A stretch of 64,000 bases of DNA from Agromyces sp. Leaf222. Its GTDB lineage: Bacteria; Actinomycetota; Actinomycetes; Actinomycetales; Microbacteriaceae. The notes under the pieces were generated by a model that did not search any database, was not told the origin of the DNA, and saw only the letters and a list, made by a program, of their open reading frames with translations. The number at the start of each line of letters is the position of its first letter. Position 1 is the first letter of the stretch. The stretch lies in the NCBI RefSeq assembly GCF_001421565.1, contig NZ_LMKQ01000001.1:743651-807650 (forward strand), written 5' to 3'. Position numbers and translations under genes: made by a program. Positions 1-9,112 of the stretch are shown one piece after another.

Positions 1-1411
1 CATCGGTGCGCTCAGCGACGCCGAGGTTGCTCTGCTCACCAACAAGGAGTTGGTCGACATCGACCAGGACCCTCTGGGCGAGCAGGCACGCCGGATCAGC
101 AACGGCGACGGTCTTCAAGTGTGGACCCGCGAACTCGCTGACGGCGACCTCGCGGTAGCCCTCCTGAATACGACCGGTTCGAGCGCCACGGTCTCGACCT
201 CTCTCGGCGCATTGGGGGCGCAGGACGACGTCTACGTCGTGCGCGACGTGTGGTCGCACTCCGACCTGTACAACACCGCTGCGGCGATCTCGGCGACGTT
301 GCCCGCATACGAAACCGCCGTGTACCGGCTCTCCGCGGGCATGGACGAACATCTCCCCGGTGTCGTTGGCGCGTCGGGTTCAGGGCGAGTCGAACAATCC
401 GGGAGTACGACAGTTCCCGTCACGGTGCACAACCTCCTCGAGGTGCCCCTCGTCGGCTCGCGACTGGAGATCGGTACCGCTGGCGGAGTCACCGCCGCAT
501 CACCGGTCAGCGTTCCGGAGATTGCCGCCGGTGGCTCGGCGACCGTGACGGTCGATATCGAGGCGGGCGCGACCGCGACCATCGGAGATGTGTCCTTGCC
601 GGCGCAGATCGTGTGGGAAGGCGGTTCGGAACCGGCATCGGTGGTCGTCAAGGTCACGCCGAGTGCTCCAACCGGCGAAACCTATCTCAGCGACCTCCCG
701 TGGCTCGCGACGACGAACGGATGGACCGGGACCCCGCGCCGCGACCTCAGTCAGGACGACCACCCGCTCACGGTCGACGGAACGGTCTATCCGAAGGGAA
801 TCGGATCGAACGCGGTCTCGACCGTCGACGTCTGGTTGGGCGGGAACTGCACCGTCCTGTCTGGCGCGCTCGGGGTGGACGATGAGACCAACAACGGCAA
901 TACGACCCTCAAGCCGTCCATCAGCGGTTCGGTGACCGGGGACGGGTCGACGCTCTGGAGCAACTCCAGCGTCATCCGTTACAAGCAGAAGGAAGCGTTC
1001 ACCATCGACGTCACCGGCGTGGACCGCCTTCGGCTCACCGCGGATATCGGCGGCGACACGAATGCCTACGACCACGCGGATTGGCTCACGATGAGCTTGT
1101 CGTGCGCGGACATCGAGGACCCTGAGCTGAGTTCGGCGGTCTCGGTCGAGACTCGCTGCGTTGCCGGGAAGGGCGTACTCGCGGTGCGCATCGACAACGA
1201 GAACGACGTGCCCGTGGACATCGGAATCGACACCGACTACGGAACCAAGTCCTTTGCCGACATCGCATCGGGGAAGTCGGGGTTCCAGGTGTTCTCGACG
1301 CGGCAAGCCACGGTCTCGGGCGGCAACGTCTCAATCGTGCTCAGCGCTGAGATGAACGGTCGCACGGTCACGACCGAAAAGGAGGTCCCATACTCCGGAA
1401 AGTCCTGCTGA
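1..1411 (+). CDS. GH27 alpha-galactosidase / beta-L-arabinopyranosidase, C-terminal part (5' end outside window)
   Basis: The reading frame is open from base 2, so the gene begins upstream. The first visible residues (LLTNKELVDIDQDPLG) match the end of the GH27 catalytic barrel. They are followed by the family's C-terminal beta-sandwich to about base 330, an NEW3-like beta domain (about 400-655), an NPCBM-type carbohydrate-binding domain (about 665-1110, with DxLxWL and YPKGIG) and the locus-specific C-terminal domain (about 1140-1408). That last domain contains TRCVAGK and ends KSC-stop. GH27 enzymes remove terminal alpha-galactose or beta-L-arabinopyranose from glycans. The neighbouring arabinan-type enzymes make the arabinopyranosidase reading attractive, but the catalytic Asp residues lie outside the window. 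The protein is presumably secreted. Confidence 0.85.
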   Translation, partial: IGALSDAEVALLTNKELVDIDQDPLGEQARRISNGDGLQVWTRELADGDLAVALLNTTGSSATVSTSLGALGAQDDVYVVRDVWSHSDLYNTAAAISATLPAYETAVYRLSAGMDEHLPGVVGASGSGRVEQSGSTTVPVTVHNLLEVPLVGSRLEIGTAGGVTAASPVSVPEIAAGGSATVTVDIEAGATATIGDVSLPAQIVWEGGSEPASVVVKVTPSAPTGETYLSDLPWLATTNGWTGTPRRDLSQDDHPLTVDGTVYPKGIGSNAVSTVDVWLGGNCTVLSGALGVDDETNNGNTTLKPSISGSVTGDGSTLWSNSSVIRYKQKEAFTIDVTGVDRLRLTADIGGDTNAYDHADWLTMSLSCADIEDPELSSAVSVETRCVAGKGVLAVRIDNENDVPVDIGIDTDYGTKSFADIASGKSGFQVFSTRQATVSGGNVSIVLSAEMNGRTVTTEKEVPYSGKSC

Positions 1412-1420
1412 CGTCAGCGG

Positions 1421-1452
1421 CTGCGGTCGGGTCCCACCGGGCCCGACCGCAG
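1421..1452 (+). terminator. Rho-independent-type hairpin after the GH27 gene
   Basis: Arms CTGCGGTCGGG and CCCGACCGCAG form an 11-bp GC-rich stem with a 10-nt loop, 9 bp after the stop. There is no clear T tract, as is usual in high-GC actinobacteria. It lies between convergent genes and could serve both. Confidence 0.7.
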
Positions 1453-1492
1453 GGCCCGGCGAACGACGGGTGATCGGTTCGGCCGAGCGCCG

Positions 1493-2545
1493 TCAGTTCG
1501 CCTTCGTGCCCTGCCGGGGCCCGATCGTGGATTCACGTTCGATGAGCGTTGCGGGGTGCACGATGACGCGGCGTTCGAGATCACCGCGCGGATGCGTCAT
1601 CCGGCTCATGAGCAGATCGACGATGGCGTCGGCGCGTGCCTCGTTCGCGGGCTCGATCGTCGTGAGCCTCGGCACGCTGTAACGGCCGGCCCGCATGTTG
1701 TCGAAGCCGACCACCTGCACGTCGTCGGGCACTCGAACCCCGGCATCCGCGAGCGCCCGGAGTGCACCGATGGCGACTGAATCGGTCATGGCGAACACCC
1801 CGTCGAAAGCGCGACCCTGTTCGAGAAGGCGGCTGATGGCTTCGTAGCCGGCCTCCATTCCGAAGGTCGAGGGGACGATCAGGGCTCTGTCGACGTCAAT
1901 GCCGACCGTCGCGTGCGCGTCGAGGTAGCCACGGGTTCGGAGCGCCGGCATGGACTCTTCGTCGGAGCCGATTCCGCCGAGCGCGACGATCCGGAGCGCA
2001 CCGCGCTGAAGCAGGAACTCCGTCGCGCGACGTCCGCCCGCGATGTTGTCCATCACGACGTGGTCGAATTGACTGGAGAGCGCGCGTTCACCGAGGAGCA
2101 CGACGGGCGTCTCGGTGTCGATCTGCACGAGGTGGTCCGTGTCGCCGGCCGCCAGAGCGAGGACGAAGCCGTCGTACGAATCCAGGCGTGACGACGCGAG
2201 AGACTGCATCTCGGCTCCGACCGCGCCACCGGTGGTCTCGATGACGAGCCGCAATCCACGCTCCAAGAACCGGTCGCTGAGCGCTTCGGCGAGGGCTCCG
2301 TAGTACTCGGAGTCGAGGGTGGGAATGCCGAGCCCGACGGTGCCGGTGCGCCCTCGGCGAAGGGAGCGTGCCGATTGGTTCACGCGATAGCCAAGGGCGG
2401 TGATGGACTCGATGACGCGGAGCCGAGTGTCTTCGCTCACCCGACCGGACCGACCGTTCACGACATTGGAGACGGTCTGGGGTGAGACCGCTGCGCGCCG
2501 AGCGACATCCTGCATCGTGACATTCGATCGGTGCGTGCCCGCCAT
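1493..2545 (-). CDS. LacI/GalR-family transcriptional regulator 1
   Basis: A 350-residue protein of normal LacI-family length. It has an N-terminal helix-turn-helix (TMQDVARRAAVSPQTVSNVVNG, about residues 9-30), the hinge region, and a periplasmic-binding-protein-like effector domain (GTVGLGIPTL onward, DSVAIGALRAL, VQVVGFDNM). Such proteins repress sugar-utilisation genes until a sugar ligand binds. It is transcribed away from the GH43 gene at 2810, and a palindromic operator lies in the shared upstream region. The ATG at 2545 is preceded by a GAGGG ribosome site. The specific effector cannot be read from sequence; an arabinose- or galactose-derived sugar is likely from context. Confidence 0.9.
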   Translation of the reverse strand: MAGTHRSNVTMQDVARRAAVSPQTVSNVVNGRSGRVSEDTRLRVIESITALGYRVNQSARSLRRGRTGTVGLGIPTLDSEYYGALAEALSDRFLERGLRLVIETTGGAVGAEMQSLASSRLDSYDGFVLALAAGDTDHLVQIDTETPVVLLGERALSSQFDHVVMDNIAGGRRATEFLLQRGALRIVALGGIGSDEESMPALRTRGYLDAHATVGIDVDRALIVPSTFGMEAGYEAISRLLEQGRAFDGVFAMTDSVAIGALRALADAGVRVPDDVQVVGFDNMRAGRYSVPRLTTIEPANEARADAIVDLLMSRMTHPRGDLERRVIVHPATLIERESTIGPRQGTKAN

Positions 2546-2667
2546 TCCCTCATCATTTCACCTGCGAGGGTGCATGACAGCATGAGAGCATGCGGCGGAT
2601 CGGAGACCGAAAGCCGGGCGCGTTCGGGGCGGGCCCGAGGTCCGACTCGACTCGCTGCGATTGGGCC

Positions 2668-2697
2668 TTGTACGCGTCCGACTGTTCCCGGTAACAT
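2668..2697 (+). promoter_or_regulatory. Predicted promoter of the first GH43 gene, overlapped by operator
   Basis: TTGTAC (2668-2673), an 18-nt spacer and TAACAT (2692-2697). The -10 box is formed by the right half of the palindromic operator, so a bound LacI-type repressor would block RNA polymerase directly. The same arrangement recurs at 30922-30950 (minus strand) and 46265-46294. Confidence 0.55.
2683..2696. promoter_or_regulatory. LacI-type operator, copy 1
   Basis: TGTTCCCGGTAACA, an imperfect palindrome with a central CG, in the region between regulator 1 (minus strand) and the GH43 gene at 2810. It is the same motif as five other sites in the window (30923, 31023, 38317, 46245, 46280). 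Confidence 0.65.
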
Positions 2698-2809
2698 TCA
2701 CAGCGGGTTCAAGGTTTATCGATCTACTGATCGCGAACGACCCACCTCTCTCGAGCGCCACGCGATCGGATGCCGACGCGTCGCCCTGTGTATTGATCAA
2801 GGAGGATCA

Positions 2810-5773
2810 ATGTCCGTCGGACGACCATCGCCTACGCACATGTCTCACAGAAAGGGCATGCTGAGATTCGTCTCACTCGCCGCAACCGGCCTCCTGGCCA
2901 GTGTCGGCCTCTTCGCGACGACCGCCGTCGCGCAGGCCGCGGAGGAATGGAACCCCGACTCGTCGTACACGACGACCGATAAGGGCGACGGGACGTATAC
3001 CGTCCCCCTGCTCAACGCCGACGTCCCCGATGTGAGCGTCGAACGCGTACCCGCGTCGGAGAACGACGAGGGGCGCGACCTCTACTACATGATCAGCACC
3101 ACGATGCAGCTCAGCCCTGGGGCGCCCATCATGAAGTCGTACGATCTCGTCAACTGGGAGATCGTCAACTACGCGTTCGACCGCCTCGACATCGGCGATG
3201 CGTTCTCACTGCGCAATGGATCCAACTCCTATGGGCAAGGACAATGGGCGTCCTCGCTGCGCTACCACGACGGCACGTTCTACGTCCTGATCAATTCACT
3301 GAACCTGGGCGGCGCGTACATCTACCGCACCGATGACATCGAGGACGGGACATGGACGCGGACGGCGCTCGGCCGCAGCCTCCACGACCCCTCGCTGTTC
3401 TTCGACGACGCGAACGGCGGCGTCCCGTACATCATCTACGGCGGCGTCAGCGCAGTGCGGCTGAACTCGACGCTGACGGCGATCGAGCAGGACTTCCCGA
3501 ACTTCATCCAGCGCAGTGACTTCGCGAGCCAGCCGTACGTCGGCAGCAGCGGACTCTTCGAGGGCGCCCAGGCGTTCTACATCGACGGCTACTACTACGT
3601 CGTGATGATCACCTGGCCGAGTAGCGGCCGACAGGTCGCCATGTTCCGCTCGACCGAGCTGCTCGGTCGGCTCGCGAACGCTCCTGCCCCATACGAGTCT
3701 CGAGGCGCGCTGAATTCGAACGGGTTCGCGCAGGGAAGCCTCGTACCGATCGCGAACGATGAGGGCGAGGACGACTGGTACGGGTTCTTCTTCCGCGACA
3801 ACTTCCCGATCGGACGTACTCCGGCCCTGATCCCGGCGACGTGGAGCGACGGATGGCCCACGTTCGGAAACAACGGCGTGGTTCCGGTCAACGGTGCCTT
3901 CGAGAAGCCGATCAGCCTCACCCCTGAGCAGGAGCGTTTCGAGCGGCTCAAGAGCATCGTCGGGTCCGACGACTTCGACAACGACGCGCCGCACCGGTCC
4001 TACCAGGACGAGCAGTGGACGATCCCGACCCCGCCCGACCTGGACGAGTCGCTGATCGGCGTCGAGCTTCTCGACAATCCCGGTCTCGAGTCCGGAAGCA
4101 CCGCGGGGTGGAGCGTCAATGACACCGCGACGCTCGCGACCAGCACGGACGCCCACACCGGAACCTCGGCTGTCGCGGTCAGCGGACGAGTGACCACCGG
4201 TTCGGGTCCCGCGCAGAATGTGACCGGCAAGGTGCAGCACGGGGTCACGTACGACGTCTCGGCATGGGTGAAGTACGACAACCCCGCAAGCCCGGCGACC
4301 AAGCAGTTCTACCTCACCGCGCGCTACGGCGGCAGCAGCACCACCTACACGAACCTCTCGCCCGCGACCAACCTCACCCGGGGAACCTGGGGGAAGGTGT
4401 CGGGGTCGTTCACGATTCCGGCCTCGCAGGCGCTCTCGGACGTGCGCATCTTCATCGAGACACCCTGGACGAGTACGCCCTCCACGGCCCCCGACACGCA
4501 TCTCATGGACTTCACGGTCGACGATGCGTCACTCGTCGGGCGCCCGGTCACCACCGAAGTCGCGCAGGCGGAGGAAGTCGCTCCGAACGGGTCGAACCTC
4601 GACCTGGTCTGGGAGTGGAACCACGCGCCCGACAACCGGTACTGGTCGCTCACCGACCGGGACGGGTGGTTGAGGATGGCGACCGGCAAGGTCGTGACCG
4701 GCGCGTATGCGCACCGCAACTCGGGCGGGGAGCTCACGTGGCTCGAGGAGGCGCGCAACACCCTGTCGCAGCGCACCTTCGGGCCGCGCGAATCGGTGGA
4801 GACGAAGCTCGACATCTCGGGAATGAAGGACGGCGATGTCGCCGGCCTCGCCGCCTACAACCGCGACTTCTCGTACGTCGCCGTGAAACGCGTCGCCGGG
4901 GTGAATACGGTGGGCGTCGTCCATCGCGGCCAGCCGTTCGCATCCTCGATCGACCAGGCGGCGATCGAGAGCTTCCTCCCGGGCCGTTCTGCGACGCTCG
5001 GTGCGGCATCGGAGGTCCACCTCAAGGCCGATCTCGATTTCGCCAGGACGTCGGGTCAACTTTTCACGACCTTCTACTTCAGCCTCGACGGCCTGACATG
5101 GACGCAGCTCGGAGATGCGGTCGGGCCGCTGCGGCTCGACGGAGGACTCACGCACTTCATGGGGCATCGCGTCGGATTGTTCAACTACGCCACCCAGCAG
5201 GCCGGTGGCCACGTCGACTTCGACCGCTTCCTCCTGAGCGATGCATTGACGTCGCAGAACCAGCCGCTCGACGAGAGTGACCTGGATGCGGCCATCGCCC
5301 ACGCGGGCACGCTCGACCAGGGCGACTACCCGGCCGAGGCGTGGACGTCGATGCGTGATGCGCTCGCCGAAGCGCAATCCGCGAAGGCTGCAGAGCTGGG
5401 GACCCAGAACCAGATCGACGCGCCCGAGCGGGCACTCAGTTACCAGCTCGCCCGACTGGGCGTGCTGGAGCCGGCGACCCCATCACTGGATGTCGACGTG
5501 ACGGCCGGAACCCGCTGCGTGGCGGGCAAGGCGCTGGTCACGATCCAGGCGACGAACAATGAAGCGGTGCCGGTCGCGATCGAGTTCGAATCGGCGTTCG
5601 GATCCAAGACGTTCGCTTCGGTGCTCCCCGGCAAGAACGCGGTGCATGCCTTCACGACCCGGCAGGCGAGCATCCCCGCCGGTGCCGTATCCGCCGAGGT
5701 CTCGGCTGCGCCTGACGGCGAGCCGGTGACGGTGGAGGCGGATGCCGCCTACGCGGCGCACGCCTGCAATTGA
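2810..5773 (+). CDS. Secreted GH43 glycosidase with internal CBM, GH43 C2-like domain and CVAGK C-terminal domain
   Basis: The ATG at 2810 is chosen because AAGGAGGATCA directly precedes it. The frame stays open further upstream, but that stretch covers the promoter and operator. Predicted 987 residues. A signal peptide runs to about residue 43 (AVAQA). The GH43 five-blade domain spans about 50-385, with candidate catalytic acids in DVPDVSV, HDPSLFF and LFEGAQAF. A CBM4/9/22-like jelly roll lies at about 415-577, then a GH43 C2-like concanavalin domain at about 590-825, a short helical FIVAR-like segment (about 830-890), and the CVAGK domain ending HACN-stop. The insertion of the CBM between catalytic and C2 domains is unusual. 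Likely a beta-xylosidase or alpha-L-arabinofuranosidase; substrate inferred only from family and neighbours. Confidence 0.85.
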   Translation: MSVGRPSPTHMSHRKGMLRFVSLAATGLLASVGLFATTAVAQAAEEWNPDSSYTTTDKGDGTYTVPLLNADVPDVSVERVPASENDEGRDLYYMISTTMQLSPGAPIMKSYDLVNWEIVNYAFDRLDIGDAFSLRNGSNSYGQGQWASSLRYHDGTFYVLINSLNLGGAYIYRTDDIEDGTWTRTALGRSLHDPSLFFDDANGGVPYIIYGGVSAVRLNSTLTAIEQDFPNFIQRSDFASQPYVGSSGLFEGAQAFYIDGYYYVVMITWPSSGRQVAMFRSTELLGRLANAPAPYESRGALNSNGFAQGSLVPIANDEGEDDWYGFFFRDNFPIGRTPALIPATWSDGWPTFGNNGVVPVNGAFEKPISLTPEQERFERLKSIVGSDDFDNDAPHRSYQDEQWTIPTPPDLDESLIGVELLDNPGLESGSTAGWSVNDTATLATSTDAHTGTSAVAVSGRVTTGSGPAQNVTGKVQHGVTYDVSAWVKYDNPASPATKQFYLTARYGGSSTTYTNLSPATNLTRGTWGKVSGSFTIPASQALSDVRIFIETPWTSTPSTAPDTHLMDFTVDDASLVGRPVTTEVAQAEEVAPNGSNLDLVWEWNHAPDNRYWSLTDRDGWLRMATGKVVTGAYAHRNSGGELTWLEEARNTLSQRTFGPRESVETKLDISGMKDGDVAGLAAYNRDFSYVAVKRVAGVNTVGVVHRGQPFASSIDQAAIESFLPGRSATLGAASEVHLKADLDFARTSGQLFTTFYFSLDGLTWTQLGDAVGPLRLDGGLTHFMGHRVGLFNYATQQAGGHVDFDRFLLSDALTSQNQPLDESDLDAAIAHAGTLDQGDYPAEAWTSMRDALAEAQSAKAAELGTQNQIDAPERALSYQLARLGVLEPATPSLDVDVTAGTRCVAGKALVTIQATNNEAVPVAIEFESAFGSKTFASVLPGKNAVHAFTTRQASIPAGAVSAEVSAAPDGEPVTVEADAAYAAHACN

Positions 5774-5778
5774 CCTGG

Positions 5779-5822
5779 GCGGGTGGGCCCCGAGTGACCG
5801 GGACCCACCCGCTCGGAACCCG
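5779..5822 (+). terminator. Hairpin between the first two GH43 genes
   Basis: Arms GCGGGTGGG (5779-5787) and CCCACCCGC (5814-5822) flank a 26-nt loop that can itself pair weakly (GGGCCCC with GGG). It begins 6 bp after the stop. It may terminate or attenuate transcription into the gene at 5887. Confidence 0.55.
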
Positions 5823-5886
5823 GTCTCGAGAACGGCTCGCGACCGGTGCTCCATCCGCTCCACGACACATCAATCAAGGAGGATTC

Positions 5887-8307
5887 GTGGAACTGCAACA
5901 ACAACGGCGGCGACGCGTGCCGAGACGGACCCTGGCAGGTCTGGCTCTGGCGGCGCTGATGACCGCATCATTCGCTGCGACGACATCGTACGCCGCCGAG
6001 GAGGAGTTGATCCTCAATGGCGGCTTCGAGAATGGGACGACCAGCTGGTTCGTCAACAACGGCAACGGCACGGACGGGGGGACGCTCGCCACGACGACCG
6101 ATGCGTATTCGGGTGCGAATGCGGCCAGCGTGACCGGTCGCACGACAACCGGGTCGGGTCCGATGCAGGACCTGACCGGCAAGGTCAGCGCGGGGCAGAC
6201 CTACGCCCTCAAGGCACGGATCAAGTACGAGAATGCCAACGGGCCCGCGACGAAGCAGTTCTTCGCAACCATGCACTACGGCGGATCGACGTACACGAAC
6301 CTCGTCAACGTGACGGCGACGAAGGGACAGTGGGCGTACTTCAACGGCACGTTCACCATCCCGGCGGGGCAGAGCGTCTCGACCGCGCGCCTCTTCTTCG
6401 AGACGCCGTGGACCCAGACGCCGTCGACGGCACCCGACACGCACCTCATGGACTTCAAGCTCGACGACGTCTCGGTGATCGGTGCACCGCCGCCCGCGGC
6501 GCCGTCGAAGACCATCGAGGTCGTCGGCAAGCTCCCCGGTGAGCACAACCCGCTCCTCGGGCACAAGTTCGGGGCCGACGGCTTCGGATTCGTGGACAAC
6601 GGCCGTGTGTACATGTACATGACGAACGACACCCAGGGCTACGCGCCCGACCCCGTGACCGGAATCTCGGCGGGGATCAACTACGGCTCCATCAACCAGG
6701 TGACGTTGATCTCCTCGACGGACCTCGTGAACTGGACCGACCACGGCGAGATCCAGGTCGCCGGTCCGAACGGAGTCGCGCCGTTCACCGGCAACTCGTG
6801 GGCTCCCGGCATGGCCAAGAAGGTCGTCAACGGCGTGGAGAAGTACTTCCTGTACTACGCCAACGGCGGTGGCTCGAGCAACGTGATCACGGGCGACAGC
6901 CCGATCGGACCCTGGACCAGCGAGCGCACGAGCACGCTGATCAACGGCAGCACGCCCGGGGCGCAGGGGGTCTCCTGGCTCTTCGACCCCGCTCCGTTCG
7001 TCGACGACGACGGCGAGGAGTACCTCTTCTTCGGTGGTGGGCCGGCTTCGACGAGCATGCCGGCGGCTGAACGCTTCAACAACCCGAAGAACATCCGCGT
7101 CATCGAGCTCGGCGACGACATGGTCTCCACGGAGGGTACGGCCGCCGTCGTCGACGCGCCGGTCGCGTTCGAGGCATCGCAGGTGTTCAAGCGAGGCGAC
7201 AAGTACTACCTGTCGTACTCGTCGCACTTCGGCGGCTCCGACTTCGGCGGCAACCAGACGCCGCTGGCCGGCTACCCCGGTGGCGGCCAGATCGGCTACA
7301 TGATGTCGGAGGACCCGATGTCCTGGCCGAAGGAGGCCTACGCCGGCGTGATGTTCCCGAACCAGTCGCAGTTCTTCGGAGCGGGAACCGGCGGCAACAA
7401 CCACCAGTCGGTGTTCGAGTACGAGGGCAAGTACTACTTCACGTACCACGCGCCGACGCTGAACAAGCGAATCAACGGCAACACCACCCAGGGCTATCGC
7501 AGCGCTCACATCGAGGAGTTGACCTTCAAGGAGGACGGCACCGTCAACCAGGTCGTCGGAACCTACGCCGGTGTCGACCAGGTGCGGGACTTCGATCCGT
7601 TCCGCGTCTTCGAGGCCGAGACGCTCGGCTGGACGAAGGGCATCGCCACGGCGAAGGTCGCCGGGGGCTCCGCGGAGTTCGGTGCAACCGCTCCGAACCT
7701 CGTGGTGAAGGACGTCGACAACGGCGACTGGACCGGCCTGTCGTCGGTCGCCTTCGGTGAGAACGGTGCTGCCACGGTGACGGCGAAGGTCAAGCCCCTC
7801 CAGACCGGCGGCAAGATCCAGGTCCGCCTGGGTGCACCCGACGGTCCTGTCGCGGGCACCATCGAGGTCGACGGCGCGGCCGGCGCATGGACCGAGGTGA
7901 CCGCCGAGCTCGAAGGAGCGACGGGAAGCCAGGACGTGTACTTCTCGTACACCGGGCCGAGCGGCGACCTCTTCGAGGTCGACACGATCGAGTTCGCGGA
8001 GGCGGACGCCGCGCCATCGCTGGATGTCGCCGTCATCGCGGGCACGAGGTGCGTCGCGGGCAAGGCGGTGGTCACCGCTCAGGCGACCAACAACGACGAC
8101 GTGGCGATCTCGGTTTCGTTCGACTCGTCGTTCGGTGCGAAGTCGTTCGCCTCGGTCGCGCCCGGCAAGAACGCGGTGCACGCCTTCACCACGCGGCTGA
8201 CGAACGTGCCTGCCGCATCCGTGACAGCCCACGTGTCCGCATCCGTTGACGGTGCGCCGGTGTCGGTCGAAGTCGAAGCACCGTACGACGCGAAGTCCTG
8301 CGGCTAG
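5887..8307 (+). CDS. Secreted GH43 glycosidase with N-terminal CBM, CBM6 and CVAGK domain
   Basis: The GTG at 5887 follows a strong AAGGAGGATTC ribosome site. Predicted 806 residues. The signal peptide has an Arg-rich n-region (QRRRRVPRR) and a cleavage site near TSYAA. A CBM4/9/22-like domain (about 40-198) is a close paralogue of the one in the preceding gene. GH43 follows at about 210-555, with acids in HKFGADGF, LFDPAPFVDD and FEASQVF, then a CBM6 (about 570-708) and the CVAGK domain ending KSCG-stop. The GH43-CBM6 order resembles arabinoxylan arabinofuranohydrolases. Family members usually read GADPFA at the catalytic base; here Pro is Gly. No operator palindrome precedes it, so it may be read from the upstream promoter. 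Confidence 0.87.
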   Translation: MELQQQRRRRVPRRTLAGLALAALMTASFAATTSYAAEEELILNGGFENGTTSWFVNNGNGTDGGTLATTTDAYSGANAASVTGRTTTGSGPMQDLTGKVSAGQTYALKARIKYENANGPATKQFFATMHYGGSTYTNLVNVTATKGQWAYFNGTFTIPAGQSVSTARLFFETPWTQTPSTAPDTHLMDFKLDDVSVIGAPPPAAPSKTIEVVGKLPGEHNPLLGHKFGADGFGFVDNGRVYMYMTNDTQGYAPDPVTGISAGINYGSINQVTLISSTDLVNWTDHGEIQVAGPNGVAPFTGNSWAPGMAKKVVNGVEKYFLYYANGGGSSNVITGDSPIGPWTSERTSTLINGSTPGAQGVSWLFDPAPFVDDDGEEYLFFGGGPASTSMPAAERFNNPKNIRVIELGDDMVSTEGTAAVVDAPVAFEASQVFKRGDKYYLSYSSHFGGSDFGGNQTPLAGYPGGGQIGYMMSEDPMSWPKEAYAGVMFPNQSQFFGAGTGGNNHQSVFEYEGKYYFTYHAPTLNKRINGNTTQGYRSAHIEELTFKEDGTVNQVVGTYAGVDQVRDFDPFRVFEAETLGWTKGIATAKVAGGSAEFGATAPNLVVKDVDNGDWTGLSSVAFGENGAATVTAKVKPLQTGGKIQVRLGAPDGPVAGTIEVDGAAGAWTEVTAELEGATGSQDVYFSYTGPSGDLFEVDTIEFAEADAAPSLDVAVIAGTRCVAGKAVVTAQATNNDDVAISVSFDSSFGAKSFASVAPGKNAVHAFTTRLTNVPAASVTAHVSASVDGAPVSVEVEAPYDAKSCG

Positions 8308-8314
8308 CTGACGA

Positions 8315-8348
8315 CGGTGGCCCGTCGGGGGTTCCCGCCGGGCCACCG
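8315..8348 (+). terminator. Strong hairpin after the second GH43 gene
   Basis: Arms CGGTGGCCCG and CGGGCCACCG make a perfect 10-bp stem with a 14-nt loop, starting 8 bp after the stop. It separates the enzyme gene from the surface cassette starting at 8402. Confidence 0.7.
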
Positions 8349-8401
8349 TGACCCGATTGTGTGCCGACATGATGTCGGCCTTGATTCGAAGGAGCTTTGA
8401 G

Positions 8402-9022
8402 ATGGAGAAGCGAAGGATGTTTGCACGCTGTTCGGCCGTGGCCGTCGGTGCAGCACTGTTGGTGGGGATCGCGGGTACCGCGATCGCCGATGAGTACGGT
8501 GACTCGGATGTCGACGTGAACGTCGCGATCAGCGAGCTGGACGAGCCGGGCGTGCTCGCGATGAGCGTGGCGGGGTCCTCGACGTCGTTGACGGAAGACG
8601 GGTCGACGGACACGGTTCGTCAGTTCACCGGGTCGCTGCCGACGGTCACGGTGACCGATACGCGCACGGCGGAGGAGATCCCGGATGGGGCCTTCTGGTA
8701 CGTGCTGGGTTCGGCGTCGGACTTCACCGGCGATGCCGGGCAGGCTGCGATCGACGCCGGGCACCTGGGCTGGGCGCCATCGCTGATCGACGGTGGTGAG
8801 TCCGGTCTGGTCGCCGCAGGCGACCAGGTCGACACGGTGCTGGATTCCGGTCCGAACGCGGTCGGCGTGGTGGACCAGGAGCTGCTCGCCATGGCCTTCG
8901 ATTCCGAGGCCGTCGCACCCGAAGGGTCGTGGACCGCAACCGCGGACCTGTTCCTCCGCACTCCTGCCACTGTTGCCCCCGGCAACTACTCAGGAACGAT
9001 CACTCTCTCGCTCTTCGAATAG
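8402..9022 (+). CDS. Small secreted WxL-like surface protein, cassette 1
   Basis: The ATG at 8402 follows GAAGGAGC, giving about 206 residues with a signal peptide ending near residue 29 (GTAIAD). The mature part contains VTVTDTR, then FWYVLGSASDF, HLGWAP, a GPN motif and a terminal WTATADLFLRTP...TITLSLFE strand pair. This order resembles WxL-domain proteins of Firmicutes, which bind peptidoglycan non-covalently; the first WxL is WYV here, so the assignment is by pattern and context. Its paralogue is at 38480. Both are followed by a DUF916-type membrane protein, the known partner of WxL proteins. There is no LPXTG motif. It may act as a wall-bound scaffold. Confidence 0.65.
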   Translation: MEKRRMFARCSAVAVGAALLVGIAGTAIADEYGDSDVDVNVAISELDEPGVLAMSVAGSSTSLTEDGSTDTVRQFTGSLPTVTVTDTRTAEEIPDGAFWYVLGSASDFTGDAGQAAIDAGHLGWAPSLIDGGESGLVAAGDQVDTVLDSGPNAVGVVDQELLAMAFDSEAVAPEGSWTATADLFLRTPATVAPGNYSGTITLSLFE

Positions 9023-9029
9023 CGAGGGC

Positions 9030-9067
9030 ATGCCCGGGGTCTGCGGCGCAGCCGCGACCCCGGGCAT
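9030..9067 (+). terminator. 12-bp hairpin between the WxL-like and DUF916 genes
   Basis: ATGCCCGGGGTC and GACCCCGGGCAT form a perfect 12-bp stem with a 14-nt loop. Placed inside a two-gene unit, it may act as an attenuator that yields more of the small surface protein than of its membrane partner. Confidence 0.65.
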
Positions 9068-9112
9068 TCGTCTCGACGCAGAGGCGGACGGGTTGGCAGA
9101 AGGAGTGAACGA

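Noticed and set aside
2531..2809. N-terminal extension of the first GH43 gene
   Set aside because: The extra residues precede a clean signal peptide and would cover the promoter and operator; the ribosome site at 2800-2806 fixes the start at 2810.
8402..9022. Assignment as a cohesin or dockerin-type scaffoldin
   Set aside because: No dockerin calcium-binding repeats or cohesin pattern are present in any protein of the window; the WxL-like reading fits better.
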